From assembly GCA_036494715.1 (NCBI GenBank), contig DASXNY010000155.1, forward strand, positions 11,466 through 75,465: DNA of 64,000 bases, read 5' to 3'. How positions within the stretch are numbered: the first letter of the stretch is position 1; the number at the start of each line of letters is the position of its first letter. Made by a program: the position numbers and the translations under genes. Source of the DNA: JAICJR01 sp036494715. Lineage in GTDB: Bacteria > Actinomycetota > Thermoleophilia > Solirubrobacterales > Thermoleophilaceae. This document shows, one piece after another, positions 25,897 through 34,473 of this stretch. The notes under the pieces were generated by a model that was not told the origin of the DNA, searched no databases, and saw nothing but the letters and a program-made list of their open reading frames with translations.

Positions 25897-26292
25897 ATGT
25901 CGGTGATGACGCCGCTGCGCAACCTCGGGCGCGAGGCCCGCAAGGTTGCGATGGGTACGACCGCCACCCACCTGCACCTGCGCCAGCGGCTGGTGGCGGT
26001 GTTCTCGGCGACGCTGGTGCTCGACGCGTTCGCGTCCGTCGCGCTCTATTTTCTCGAGCGCGGCCGCACCGCCACCGGCATCCACACCTTCGGCGACGCG
26101 TTCTTCTGGACGAGCGCCCAGCTGCTCACCGTCTCCTCGCAGATGCCCAACCCCGTCACCACCGGCGGCAAGATCATCGACATCGGGCTCGAGTTCTGGG
26201 CGATCACGGCAGTCACCGCCGCGGCGGGCTCGTTCGGCGCCTTCTTCCACAGGCGCAGCATCGAGCGCGATCCGCTTCCGCCTAGAGCTTGA
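25897..26292 (+). CDS. Two-helix ion-channel-like protein lacking a K+ filter
   Basis: A 131-residue membrane protein arranged like the two-TM ion channel family: TM1 (LVAVFSATLVLDAFASVALY), a re-entrant segment FGDAFFWTSAQLLTVSSQMPN, and TM2 (IDIGLEFWAITAVTAAAGSF). In potassium channels the re-entrant helix ends in TVGYGD; here the corresponding residues are TVSSQMPNP, so K+ selectivity would be lost. A hydrophilic N-terminus of about 28 residues and a short basic C-tail flank the membrane part. Could be a non-selective channel or a membrane protein of other function. The 3' end overlaps the convergent gene by 11 nt. Confidence 0.6.
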   Translation: MSVMTPLRNLGREARKVAMGTTATHLHLRQRLVAVFSATLVLDAFASVALYFLERGRTATGIHTFGDAFFWTSAQLLTVSSQMPNPVTTGGKIIDIGLEFWAITAVTAAAGSFGAFFHRRSIERDPLPPRA

Positions 26293-27562
26293 GCCGCTTG
26301 TGCTTGTAGAAGCGGCTCGCGAGCTCGTGGAAGAGCCCGCCGTCGTCGTCTGAGGAGAGCGACAGGCGGTTGTTGCCGTCGATCGCCGGCGGGTTGGTGA
26401 TGCCGTCGTGCTGGGCGTCGCAGGCGCAGGTGGTGCCCGCCGCGCCGTCGCCGAACAGAAACGCGATCACGCCGGCGTTGCGATAGGCCTTGAGGTGCTT
26501 TGCGCGCTGCGACCCGAGCAGCCACTGCACACGGTTGTCCTGGTAGTGGCCCGTCGTGTTGTTCTCGGCGCGCATCTCGGTGTTGCCGAGCGGGATCTGC
26601 CACATCACCACGCGCTGCCTCGCCGCGTGCGAGTAGGTGGAGAGGAAGCGCACGTTGCGGGCGAAGTCGGCAGCCTTCCACCAGGAGGCGCCGCCATCGC
26701 CATTGACCTTCTCCTTGTAGCCGGCGTCACGGTCCGAGAACTCCGAGAAGGTGAGGTCGAAGTGCGTGTGCAGCGAGCGGTAGAAGGCCGCCGCCTTCCG
26801 CCCGAGCGCGCGCACCTGGTCCGGCGGGGGGTCGGAGTACTGGATGTCCACGCCGGTGCCCCAGACGCTGAGCTGGTAGGCAAGCAGCGCGCGCGGGGCG
26901 TAGCGGTCGCGCAGGCGCTTGACGGCCTGGGCAAAGCCGGCGAGCGTGTCGGGCAGCCCGCTCAGCTCCGGCATCCCGGCGGCCGACACGAGCGCCTTCA
27001 CGTTCGAAGCGCCGCCACCGCCCGCGGCCTGCTCGCCGAACCCCCACAGGTCGGGCTCGAGGTGCAGCACCACGGCCCGGTGCGTCGCGCCCGCCCGCTG
27101 GAAGAACAGCTTCAGGTCCGCCAGGAGCGACTGCATCGTGGCGGCGTCGTCGAGGTTGCCGAGGTCGGCCTGGCGCTCGTCGCCCACGCCGTTACCGGGC
27201 GCGGACTGGCGCAGCATGTAGTAGGTGAACACCGGCGTTATGTGCTGCTTCGCGGACTCCCTGATGTAGCGCGAGACGAAGGTGCCGTTCGGGTTCCAGG
27301 TGGACCAGCCGGCGCCGGTGTTGGAGCCGCCCGCGAGGTACTGGTAGCGGAAGCCAAATGGCGCGGCGCGCCGCAGCGAAGCCGCGAAGCCGGGCTGGTT
27401 GGCGAGCCCGAGCTCCAGCCGGTGCGAGGGCCAGTGGCGCGGCAGCGGCGGCAGCTTGCGCGGCGCGGCGGCAGCCGGCGCGGCGGCGGCCAGGCCGAGG
27501 CAGGCCACGGCTCCGATCAGCGGACGGCGCAGGGGTCCCAAGCTCACAAAGATACGGGCCAC
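26282..27562 (-). CDS. Secreted protein of unknown function (possible TIM-barrel hydrolase)
   Basis: A 426-residue exported protein with a signal peptide (LIGAVACLGLAAAAPAAAA). Alternating hydrophobic strands and helices suggest a (beta/alpha) barrel, with acidic residues at strand ends such as VVLHLEPDLWGFGEQ, LTFSEFSDRDAGYKE and VVMWQIPLGNTEMRAEN, which could be a glycoside-hydrolase-like catalytic pair. I do not recognise a specific GH family. GTG at 27562 starts one base after the GNAT gene's TGA, indicating coupling. Function not assigned. Confidence 0.6.
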   Translation of the reverse strand: MARIFVSLGPLRRPLIGAVACLGLAAAAPAAAAPRKLPPLPRHWPSHRLELGLANQPGFAASLRRAAPFGFRYQYLAGGSNTGAGWSTWNPNGTFVSRYIRESAKQHITPVFTYYMLRQSAPGNGVGDERQADLGNLDDAATMQSLLADLKLFFQRAGATHRAVVLHLEPDLWGFGEQAAGGGGASNVKALVSAAGMPELSGLPDTLAGFAQAVKRLRDRYAPRALLAYQLSVWGTGVDIQYSDPPPDQVRALGRKAAAFYRSLHTHFDLTFSEFSDRDAGYKEKVNGDGGASWWKAADFARNVRFLSTYSHAARQRVVMWQIPLGNTEMRAENNTTGHYQDNRVQWLLGSQRAKHLKAYRNAGVIAFLFGDGAAGTTCACDAQHDGITNPPAIDGNNRLSLSSDDDGGLFHELASRFYKHKRLKL

Positions 27563-27563
27563 G

Positions 27564-28292
27564 TCAGACCTGCCGGCGCCGTTCCCACATGTCCATGGTG
27601 CCAATCTCCTCGTAGCCCAGCCGCTTATAGACGGGCCTGCCGCGCGCGGTCGCCTGCAGCGAGCTCGTGGTGCAGCCGCGCTCGCGCGCCTCGAGCAACG
27701 CGTGCGCCATCAGCGCGCTCGCCAGCCCGCCCCCGCGCGCCTCGGGCAGCGTCGCCACGAGGTAGATGCCGCACTCGCCGTCCTCCTCGTAGGTGAGCAA
27801 CGTGCAGGCGGGCACGCCGCCGGCGCGCGCCATGTACAGGTACGCGGGCTCGGGCGGCAGCCTGCGGAAGGCGCGCTCGAACTCGCCCGCCAAGCCGTAG
27901 GCGACGTCGTTCACGCGCGCGGCCTCGACCATGTCCGGCTCGCTCAGGTCGAGCGCGATCCCCGGCGGCTCGATGGCGGACAGCTCGCAGACCATCGCCG
28001 CGGGCCGTGCGTCGAGCAGGTGGCCCGCATGGTCAAGCAGTTCGGCGGCGTCCGTGTCGTGGTTCGGCACCCAGACGGTCCAGGCGCGCACACCCGCGCT
28101 CTCGTAGAGCGCTGAGAGCGCGTCGAGCGAGCGGCTGAGCGCCGCGGTGTCGGTGTACATCACGCAGTTGACGATCGAGCGGTCCGGGCAGCTCGGCGTG
28201 ACCGCTGCAGTCACCCCCGGGAGTTCGATGCTGTGGCCGTCGCCGGAGTGGCGAGCGAGGCACGGGAAGACGCCGCCCATGTTGGCGACCAT
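27564..28292 (-). CDS. GNAT-family acetyltransferase
   Basis: A 242-residue protein with a C-terminal GNAT domain. The acetyl-CoA-binding motif A is visible as IYLVATLPEARGGGLASALM, followed by LEARERGCTTSSLQATARGRPVYKRLGYEEIG, typical of small-molecule or protein N-acetyltransferases. The N-terminal 120 residues resemble a second, degenerate GNAT-like half (TAALSRSLDALSALYESAGV). A GGAAGCG site precedes the ATG. It is translationally coupled to the secreted protein downstream. Substrate unknown. Confidence 0.85.
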   Translation of the reverse strand: MVANMGGVFPCLARHSGDGHSIELPGVTAAVTPSCPDRSIVNCVMYTDTAALSRSLDALSALYESAGVRAWTVWVPNHDTDAAELLDHAGHLLDARPAAMVCELSAIEPPGIALDLSEPDMVEAARVNDVAYGLAGEFERAFRRLPPEPAYLYMARAGGVPACTLLTYEEDGECGIYLVATLPEARGGGLASALMAHALLEARERGCTTSSLQATARGRPVYKRLGYEEIGTMDMWERRRQV

Positions 28293-28333
28293 TCGCTTCC
28301 AGTCGCCGGGCGGGGTCGACGGCGGGACTCAGC

Positions 28334-28933
28334 TCACCCCCACACCCAGGGTGGATATCTGGTCACCATGAACGCCGCGTATGCCCAGCCTCGCACGGCC
28401 CAGCGCAGCGCCACCTCGACGATGTCGAACATCCCGCGCGGGAAGCGCCGCGTGAAGAGGATCGTGAAGAAGGCGAAGAACACGAGCAGCGCGGCGATGT
28501 AGTGGATGATCGAGACGGCGATCATGTACGGGATCGCCAGCAGCCAGGCGACAAACGGGCGCCAGCGCTCGACCTCCTCCGGGTACTCGATCTCGAGCTG
28601 CACCGGGCTGTTCGGGTCCTTCTCCAGGGAGAACGGCGGGTAGTGGTCGGTCATCAGGTCACCGTAGGCGTACACGCGCATCGTCCAGCGGATCACGCCC
28701 GCCTGGAAGCCGAACAGGCCGGGCGGGTAGCGGCCCGTGAACAGCACGACGAAGGCCGCCCCGATCAGCGCGAACCAGGCCGCGAAGTAGAGGATGAACA
28801 GCGCGATGTAGTGCGGGATCAGCAGCAGCCACTTTACGAGCGGCAGCCAGCGGTTGAGCTGCTCCTCGTAGGCGATCGTCAGACGCGCGGGATAGCCGGC
28901 GGCTGGATCGGCCGGACTTGAAGCGGCCTCCAT
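28334..28933 (-). CDS. DUF4389 membrane protein
   Basis: A 199-residue protein built from two similar halves, each with a hydrophobic pair of helices and a conserved soluble segment: LVKWLLLIPHYIALFILYFA with TGRYPPGLFGF, and FVAWLLAIPYMIAVSIIHYI with TRRFPRGMFDI. This duplicated layout is diagnostic of DUF4389. No function established. It is a single gene between the GNAT pair and dipZ. Confidence 0.88.
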   Translation of the reverse strand: MEAASSPADPAAGYPARLTIAYEEQLNRWLPLVKWLLLIPHYIALFILYFAAWFALIGAAFVVLFTGRYPPGLFGFQAGVIRWTMRVYAYGDLMTDHYPPFSLEKDPNSPVQLEIEYPEEVERWRPFVAWLLAIPYMIAVSIIHYIAALLVFFAFFTILFTRRFPRGMFDIVEVALRWAVRGWAYAAFMVTRYPPWVWG

Positions 28934-28981
28934 AGGGAGACCCTAATCAGCCGGGACACCCAAGAGCAACCCCGCGCCGGC

Positions 28982-30724
28982 TCAGCCGAAGGTGAACGAG
29001 TACGCCGAGATGCCGTCCTGTACGCGCAGCGTCAGGTAGCCGCCGCCGGGACTCTTGAGGTCGACGACGTTGTACAGACGCTGCCGGTTGACGGTGACCA
29101 CGCCGCCGTGAACGTCGTCCCCGGCGGCGTCCGCCGGGATCGGCTTGCCGTTCAGCTCGACCTGAACGAGCCCGCTGCGGCCACGCGGCGGCCCGAGCAC
29201 GACATACACCCGCTTGGCCACGAAGTCGAGGTTGAGCGAGGAACCTCCGAGCGCCGTGCCGGACTCGGACGACTCGTCCCAAAGGCCGCCGTAGGCGAAC
29301 TGGTTGATGCCGAGCCCCGACGGAGGCGGGCCATAGTCGTGCGTGCCCTTCTGCGGCCCGTTGGTCCAGCCGTCGGCGCGCGACGTGCCGACGTAGGTCT
29401 CTGGCGTGGCCACACGGCTCGGCTGGATCGCGTGCACCTTCGCCAGCCCGCTCGCCAGATGCGTGGCGCCACGCTCGGCCAGCAGCGTGCGGATCGCCTG
29501 CTCGTCCTTGCCGTAGTCGCCCTCGCCGAAGTGCGTGTAGCGCACGCGCCCCTTCGCGTCGATCAGGTACTCGGCCGGCCAGTACTGGTTGCCCCACGCG
29601 GTCCAGGTGCCGTAGTTGTTGTCCTGCACCACGGGGTACTTGATGCCGTCGCTGGCGATTGCGTTCTTGACATTGCCCGTGTCGTGCTCGAACGGGAACT
29701 CGGGCGTGTGGACGCCGACGATCGTCAGGCCCGCCTTGCCGTAGCGCGCGTCCCAGGCCTTGAGGTAGGGCAGCGTGCGGATGCAGTTGATGCAGGTGTA
29801 GGTCCAGAAGTCGATCAGCACGACCCGGCCGCGGAGCTGAGCAAGCGACAGGGCCTTGCCGCCGGTGTTGAGCCAGGGGCCGCTGCTCGCGAAGTCGGGC
29901 GCCCTGCCGAGCACCGGCAGGCCGTCGCGCTTCGGCATGTTGGCCTTGGCCGCGGCGGCGCCGAGGTCGAAGCGCGGCTTGCCGCGCAGGCTCGCCAGGC
30001 GCTTCTGCGCCGCCTGCGAATTCTCGATACCGCTCGTGGGATTGACGAGCGCGGTGGGCAGATGAGCCGCGAACGAGTTCTCGAGGCGCACGTCGAGCTG
30101 CGTGGCCATCGCGACACCGGTGGCGATCATCACCACGCCGAGGGTGCGCTGGAGGGCGAGCCCGCGTCCCGCGCGCCGGATGCGCTCGGCGATCGCGCGG
30201 CCGCCCAGTGCGAGCAGGAGCAGCACCACCGCCGACCCCGCCGCATAGGCGAGCGCGATCACCACGATCTGCGCCGAGGTGCCCTGCGTGGCCGACACCG
30301 AGATCACGGCCGCCAGGATCGGGCCCGCGCACGGCGTGTATGCGAAGCCGAGCGCCCCGCCGACGCCGACGCCGCTCCAGAAGCCGTTCCCGCGCGTGGT
30401 CGGCCCGAAGCGCGCGAGCCGCGACAGCGGCGCCTCGATCCGAGCGGCCACCTCCGGGATCAGCAGGGACAGCCCGAAGCCGATCAGCACCACCTCGGCG
30501 ACGATCCGCACGCCGTTGCCCGCCACGCCCACGCCCTTGACGAGCGAGGCAAGCGCCACCACCGCGACGGTGAACGTGAGCGCGAGGCCGAGCACGATCC
30601 CCACGGGCCTGCGCCGTCCGCCCACCGCGCTCGCCGACAGGAGAGCCGGGAGCACGGGCAGCACGCACGGCGTTACCGCCGTGGCGGCCCCAGCCACGAG
30701 CGCGAACAACGTCAGCAGCAGCAT
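28982..30724 (-). CDS. dipZ: DipZ-type cytochrome c biogenesis / thiol-disulfide protein
   Basis: A 580-residue membrane protein combining a CcdA-like domain (six helices, with the paired cysteines in AVTPCVLPVLPALL and YTPCAGPILAA), a periplasmic thioredoxin/TlpA domain with WTYTCINCIRTLPY, and a C-terminal DipZ domain. It carries electrons from the cytoplasm to extracytoplasmic thiols, for cytochrome c maturation or oxidative damage repair. Order and length match actinobacterial DipZ. Divergent from the PLD-like gene; a short non-coding gap precedes both. Confidence 0.92.
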   Translation of the reverse strand: MLLLTLFALVAGAATAVTPCVLPVLPALLSASAVGGRRRPVGIVLGLALTFTVAVVALASLVKGVGVAGNGVRIVAEVVLIGFGLSLLIPEVAARIEAPLSRLARFGPTTRGNGFWSGVGVGGALGFAYTPCAGPILAAVISVSATQGTSAQIVVIALAYAAGSAVVLLLLALGGRAIAERIRRAGRGLALQRTLGVVMIATGVAMATQLDVRLENSFAAHLPTALVNPTSGIENSQAAQKRLASLRGKPRFDLGAAAAKANMPKRDGLPVLGRAPDFASSGPWLNTGGKALSLAQLRGRVVLIDFWTYTCINCIRTLPYLKAWDARYGKAGLTIVGVHTPEFPFEHDTGNVKNAIASDGIKYPVVQDNNYGTWTAWGNQYWPAEYLIDAKGRVRYTHFGEGDYGKDEQAIRTLLAERGATHLASGLAKVHAIQPSRVATPETYVGTSRADGWTNGPQKGTHDYGPPPSGLGINQFAYGGLWDESSESGTALGGSSLNLDFVAKRVYVVLGPPRGRSGLVQVELNGKPIPADAAGDDVHGGVVTVNRQRLYNVVDLKSPGGGYLTLRVQDGISAYSFTFG

Positions 30725-30834
30725 CGTTCGTTGTCCACTATTGCGACGACGCGTTACAGCCGCATTAAGAGCTGCACGGCGCGTGATGAGCGGGCGGTTT
30801 AGGGTGGATCGCGGACTCGAGCAAGGAGGATCGG

Positions 30835-31470
30835 ATGCCGGCCACGCAGTTCTCCTGGGAAGGCCTCGACAAGTTCAAGCGCGACGGCCGTTTCATCGCG
30901 CACTACCCGCCCAACGTCAAGGCGTTCTACTCGCCCGACGACGATATCCACGGGCTGCTCAGCGAGCTGCTCGCAAGCGCCGAGCAGTCGATCGTGATCA
31001 ACATGTTCGGCTACGACGACACGGACCTCGACGCGATCATCAAGTCGAAGCTCACGAACGAGCACGTGTACGTGCAGATGAGCCTGGACCGCAGCCAGTC
31101 GAAGAGCGGCAAGACGGAGCGCCAGATCCTCACCGCCTGGGACAACGACGACTTCGGCAACTCGATCGCAATCGGCACGAGCTCGAAGCACGCGATCTCG
31201 CACCTCAAGATGGTGATCGTCGACGGGATCTACACCGTCAAGGGCAGCACCAACTGGTCGCTCGGTGGCGAGCAGAAGCAGGACAACGAGCTGACCGTCT
31301 GCAACAGCGCGGTGGTGGCCGCCGAGGCGCGCGCGGTGCTCGACCGCAACCACGACTTCATGCTCAAGCAGATGGCCGCCGACGCCGCGAAGAACGCCAA
31401 CGCCAAGCCGCCGAAGCGCGCCTCGTCCCGCTTCATGCGTGCCGCCGAGGCCGGCGGCAAGCCGCGCTAG
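30835..31470 (+). CDS. Phospholipase D-like protein with one HKD motif
   Basis: A 211-residue cytoplasmic protein with a single HKD motif (SHLKMVIVDGIYTVKGSTNWS), i.e. H-x-K-x4-D plus a downstream Asn-Trp. Single-HKD proteins dimerise to build one active site and include nucleases such as Nuc and some toxins. No signal peptide, so an intracellular nuclease or phosphoesterase is more likely than a secreted lipase. ATG at 30835 has AAGGAGGA upstream. The C-terminus is Ala/Lys/Pro-rich and probably disordered. Confidence 0.78.
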   Translation: MPATQFSWEGLDKFKRDGRFIAHYPPNVKAFYSPDDDIHGLLSELLASAEQSIVINMFGYDDTDLDAIIKSKLTNEHVYVQMSLDRSQSKSGKTERQILTAWDNDDFGNSIAIGTSSKHAISHLKMVIVDGIYTVKGSTNWSLGGEQKQDNELTVCNSAVVAAEARAVLDRNHDFMLKQMAADAAKNANAKPPKRASSRFMRAAEAGGKPR

Positions 31471-31538
31471 CGACCGCGCCGGGCCCGGAGCGGGCCCAAG
31501 GGCTCATACTCCGCGCTCCGAGGGCCGATATTGCTCCA

Positions 31539-33251
31539 ATGGGAGCGGCACTCACCACGGCTCTCGCCGCCGGCTTCGCGGGCCTGGTATGCCTGCTCGC
31601 GCTGGTGGCGACGCTCGCCCGCCGCGCGATAGCACGCGAGCGCGGGCTGAGCGACGAGGTAATCCGCCGCAACGAGGAGCTCGAGGCGCTCACCCAGCTC
31701 GCCTCGACCATGACGGAGACGCTCGAGGAAGGACCGATCATCGAGCGCGGCCTGGACGTGCTGCGGCTCGCCGCGCGCACCACGAGCTCGGCGCTCTACC
31801 TCGAAGCGGGAGACGAGCTGGTGATCGCCGCGAGCACCGGCGACTGGGAGTCGGAGGGCGACCTCGCGTCCTGCCACAGCGACGGCGCGTGCGTCGCGCG
31901 CCATCACGAGCGCCAGGTGATCACGCTCATGCTCGCGGGCCGCAACCGCAACCTCGGCGGCGTCGTGCTCGTGCGCTCGGGCCAGGATCCGGTGGACGAA
32001 ACCGAGCTCAAGCTGCTGCGCCTGCTGGCCGACCAACTCGCCATCGCCGTTCAGAACGCGCGCGACTACCGCGAGCGACTCGAGCAGGCGATCCGCGACC
32101 CGCTCACAGGACTGCTCAACCACCGCACCTTCCAGGAGCGCCTGGGCCTGGAGCTCGCGCGCGCACGGCGCGAGGGCACCGAGGTCGCGCTGGTGGCGCT
32201 CGACCTCGATCACTTCAAGCCGATCAACGACCGCTGCGGCCACGGCGTCGGCGACCAGGCGCTGATCGCGCTGGCGCGGACGATCTACGGGTCGCTGCGC
32301 CCGACCGACGTGGCCGGGCGAGTCGGTGGCGACGAGTTCATGGTGGCCCTGGCGGGCTCCGGCGAGGCGGAGGCTCGTCAGGTGGTGGAGCGGCTGCGCG
32401 CCGCACTCGCCGGCGTGGCGATCGGCCCCACACGCGAGACGCTCACGCTCAGCGTCGGCATTGCCATCTACCCGCGCGCGGCCGAGTACCAGGACGACCT
32501 GATGCGCTTCGCCGACGGCGCGATGTACTGGTCGAAGTCACGCGGGCGCGACCGCGTGTCCGTCTACTCGGCCGACAGCGGCGAGGCGCTCTCGCCCGAG
32601 GAGAAGGCCGAGCACGCCCAACGGGCGAGCCTCATCCGCACCGTCCACGCGCTCGCCCGCGCGGTGGACGCGAAGGACGGCTACACCCACCTGCACTCGC
32701 AGCGCGTTGCGTTCTACGCGGCCACCCTCGCGATGAGCGTCGGGCTGCCGCCGGAGCGCGTCGACATGATCCGCACCGCCGGGGTGCTCCACGACGTCGG
32801 CAAGATCGGCATCACCGACAGCATCCTGCTCAAGGCCGGCACGCTCACGCACGAGGAGTTCGAGGAGATGCGGCGCCACTCGGAGCTCGGCCGCGACATC
32901 ATCGCCGGCGCCGGCATGACCGAGATCGCCGACTGGGTGCTCAACCTGCACGAGCGCTACGACGGCGGCGGCTATCCGAGCGGCGTGGCGGGGAACGAAA
33001 TCCCACTCGAGAGCCGCATCCTGGCGGCCGCGGACGCGCTCGAGGCGATGACCTACCCGCGTGTCTACCGCCCCGCCCTCACCGTCAAAGAGGCGCTCGA
33101 AGAGCTCGAACGCTCCGCGGGCACGCAGTTCGACCCCCTGGTGGCAGTCCAACTCATCGCCCTCGTCAGATCAGGCGAGCTCGTCGTAGGCAACAGCGCG
33201 ATCGACCCGATCGACGCAATAGCCCACGCCGAGGCCTCAGCAGCCTCGTAG
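31539..33251 (+). CDS. GAF-GGDEF-HD-GYP hybrid cyclic di-GMP enzyme
   Basis: A 570-residue signalling protein with both synthesis and degradation domains. A short membrane-like N-terminal helix (ALTTALAAGFAGLVCLLALV) and a GAF domain (about 60-190, including CHSDGACVARHH) precede GGDEF with an intact signature (G263-F267, RVGGDEFMVAL) and an HD-GYP domain (HD at 418-419 in LHDVGKIGIT, later LHERYDGGGYPSGV). The GGDEF I-site is not evident. It likely senses a ligand through GAF and sets cyclic di-GMP levels; which activity dominates cannot be told. ATG at 31539 is the first in-frame start after the upstream stop region. Confidence 0.88.
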   Translation: MGAALTTALAAGFAGLVCLLALVATLARRAIARERGLSDEVIRRNEELEALTQLASTMTETLEEGPIIERGLDVLRLAARTTSSALYLEAGDELVIAASTGDWESEGDLASCHSDGACVARHHERQVITLMLAGRNRNLGGVVLVRSGQDPVDETELKLLRLLADQLAIAVQNARDYRERLEQAIRDPLTGLLNHRTFQERLGLELARARREGTEVALVALDLDHFKPINDRCGHGVGDQALIALARTIYGSLRPTDVAGRVGGDEFMVALAGSGEAEARQVVERLRAALAGVAIGPTRETLTLSVGIAIYPRAAEYQDDLMRFADGAMYWSKSRGRDRVSVYSADSGEALSPEEKAEHAQRASLIRTVHALARAVDAKDGYTHLHSQRVAFYAATLAMSVGLPPERVDMIRTAGVLHDVGKIGITDSILLKAGTLTHEEFEEMRRHSELGRDIIAGAGMTEIADWVLNLHERYDGGGYPSGVAGNEIPLESRILAAADALEAMTYPRVYRPALTVKEALEELERSAGTQFDPLVAVQLIALVRSGELVVGNSAIDPIDAIAHAEASAAS

Positions 33252-33297
33252 CCCTGTCGACCGCCTAGCGCGTACTGCCGCCTACTAAAAGTCGAAA

Positions 33298-33315
33298 GCC
33301 CGCCATTCGGCGGGC
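33298..33315 (-). terminator. Terminator of the cold-shock gene
   Basis: On the minus strand GCCCGCC (33315-33309) pairs with GGCGGGC (33304-33298) around a 4-nt loop, followed by a T-rich run (TTTCGACTTTT) reading downstream of csp. It also faces the end of the GGDEF/HD-GYP gene on the + strand. Confidence 0.8.
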
Positions 33316-33341
33316 CCCCGACAACAGCGGAACAGACAGGC

Positions 33342-33545
33342 TTAGATCGCCTGTACGTTCACCGCCTTCGGTCCCTTGTCGCCGGCCTCGGCGTCGTAAG
33401 AGACCTTCGCGCCCTCGGCGAGCGAGCGATACCCGTCGCCAAGGATGCCTGTGTGGTGGACGAAGAGGTCCTTCCCGCCGTCATCGGGCGTGATGAAGCC
33501 GAAGCCCTTCTCGTCGCTGAACCACTTGACTGTGCCGTTTGGCAT
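33342..33545 (-). CDS. Cold-shock protein (CSD family)
   Basis: A 67-residue single cold-shock domain. The RNA-binding motifs RNP1 (KGFGFI) and RNP2 (LFVHH) are intact and the length matches CspA-type proteins. It binds single-stranded nucleic acids and acts as an RNA chaperone. ATG at 33545 follows GGAGGA. A terminator hairpin lies downstream; the roughly 135-nt upstream region before the divergent TetR gene could hold a long 5' UTR, as in classical csp genes, but no specific element is visible. Confidence 0.95.
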   Translation of the reverse strand: MPNGTVKWFSDEKGFGFITPDDGGKDLFVHHTGILGDGYRSLAEGAKVSYDAEAGDKGPKAVNVQAI

Positions 33546-33680
33546 GCCGTGTCCTCCACGGTGTTGATGTGCTGCGCTTCCGCGGAGGTAATCCAGCGAC
33601 TACGCCTGCACTGCTTTAGCCGAGTCCAATTCCCGGCCCTGCAAGGCGGACGGTAGCAGTGAATTGCCCTGCGCGCGAGT

Positions 33681-34286
33681 TCAGGATGTTTTCTGCCGGC
33701 GGGGGCTCGGCTGGGCGCGCAGGCCGTCGAGCAGGATCCCCAGATGCCGGCGCCAGTCCTGCTTGCCGGGGAAGGGGCCACTCATCGAAGCGCAGAGCCC
33801 GCCCATCAGCATCCCGAGCTCCTCGGCCTTGAAGTCCTTGCGCAGTGCGCCCTCGCGCTGGGCCCGCTTGATCAGCTTGTCCATCACGGCCTCGAGCTCG
33901 AGCCGCGCCGGCTCCGCGTACTCGAAGGCGGCGCTTGTGGTGCGCAGCGCATCCTGGAGAGCCGCGTTCTCCGCCATGTGCTCCGCGGTGGCGTAGAGCA
34001 GACCCGAGAACGCCTCCCAAGCGTCCTCCTCCTTGAGCGCCTCGCCCGCCGCCTCGGCGAAGCCGGTGAACTTCTGTGTCACAAGCTCGCCCATCAGCAC
34101 GTCTTTGTTGGGGAAGTGGCGATAGACCGTCCCCACACCCACTCCCGCGCGCCGGGCGACGTCGTCCATCTGGGCGTCGGCGCCCTGCTCACCGAACACC
34201 TGCGCGGCGGCCTCGAGTATGCGCTCGCGGTTGCGCCGGGCGTCGGCTCGAAGCTGTCTGACGGCGGTTTGTTCGGTGGCGCTCAA
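33681..34286 (-). CDS. TetR-family transcriptional regulator
   Basis: A 201-residue TetR regulator. The N-terminal HTH reads RERILEAAAQVFGEQGADAQMDDVARRAGVGVGTVYRHFPNKD, and the ligand domain follows. It is divergent from a DHA2-type efflux pump gene, the usual arrangement in which the regulator represses the pump until it binds the drug. The start is TTG at 34286: the only in-frame candidate before an upstream stop, without a clear ribosome site, so leaderless or weak initiation is possible. Inverted repeats in the shared intergenic region are likely operators. Confidence 0.88.
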   Translation of the reverse strand: MSATEQTAVRQLRADARRNRERILEAAAQVFGEQGADAQMDDVARRAGVGVGTVYRHFPNKDVLMGELVTQKFTGFAEAAGEALKEEDAWEAFSGLLYATAEHMAENAALQDALRTTSAAFEYAEPARLELEAVMDKLIKRAQREGALRKDFKAEELGMLMGGLCASMSGPFPGKQDWRRHLGILLDGLRAQPSPRRQKTS

Positions 34287-34292
34287 AGTGAG

Positions 34293-34307
34293 TAAGGGGT
34301 GCCCTTA
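34293..34307. promoter_or_regulatory. Inverted repeat near the TetR promoter
   Basis: TAAGGG (34293-34298), GTG, CCCTTA (34302-34307) form a perfect inverted repeat just upstream of the TetR start on the minus strand, with a further CTAAGGGG a few bases on. It differs in sequence from the operator of the pump promoter, so a second regulator or an autoregulatory site is possible. Confidence 0.55.
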
Positions 34308-34384
34308 GGTGACTAAGGGGTCCGCTCGCGAAGGTCGCGGCGTATGCCCGATGTGAAAAAGCAGTGCATCCGCGACGATTCTAG

Positions 34385-34413
34385 TTGACAAACGGAACCA
34401 CGGTTCCTATTCT
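34385..34413 (+). promoter_or_regulatory. Promoter of the DHA2 pump gene with operator in the spacer
   Basis: A near-consensus sigma70-type promoter: TTGACA (34385-34390), 17-nt spacer, TATTCT (34408-34413). The spacer contains the palindrome GGAACC-AC-GGTTCC (34394-34407), which would let a TetR repressor compete with polymerase. An AAACGGAACC copy recurs at 34426-34435. The transcript would start around 34420, leaving about a 55-nt leader before the ATG at 34474. Confidence 0.78.
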
Positions 34414-34473
34414 TCCGGAAAGTCTAAACGGAACCGGACCTCGACTTCCAAATTAGTGATCAGGAGCACAAAG

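Noticed and set aside
31481..31497. GGGCCC-GGAGC-GGGCCC hairpin after the PLD-like gene
   Set aside because: Each arm is self-complementary and no T tract follows; too weak to call a terminator.
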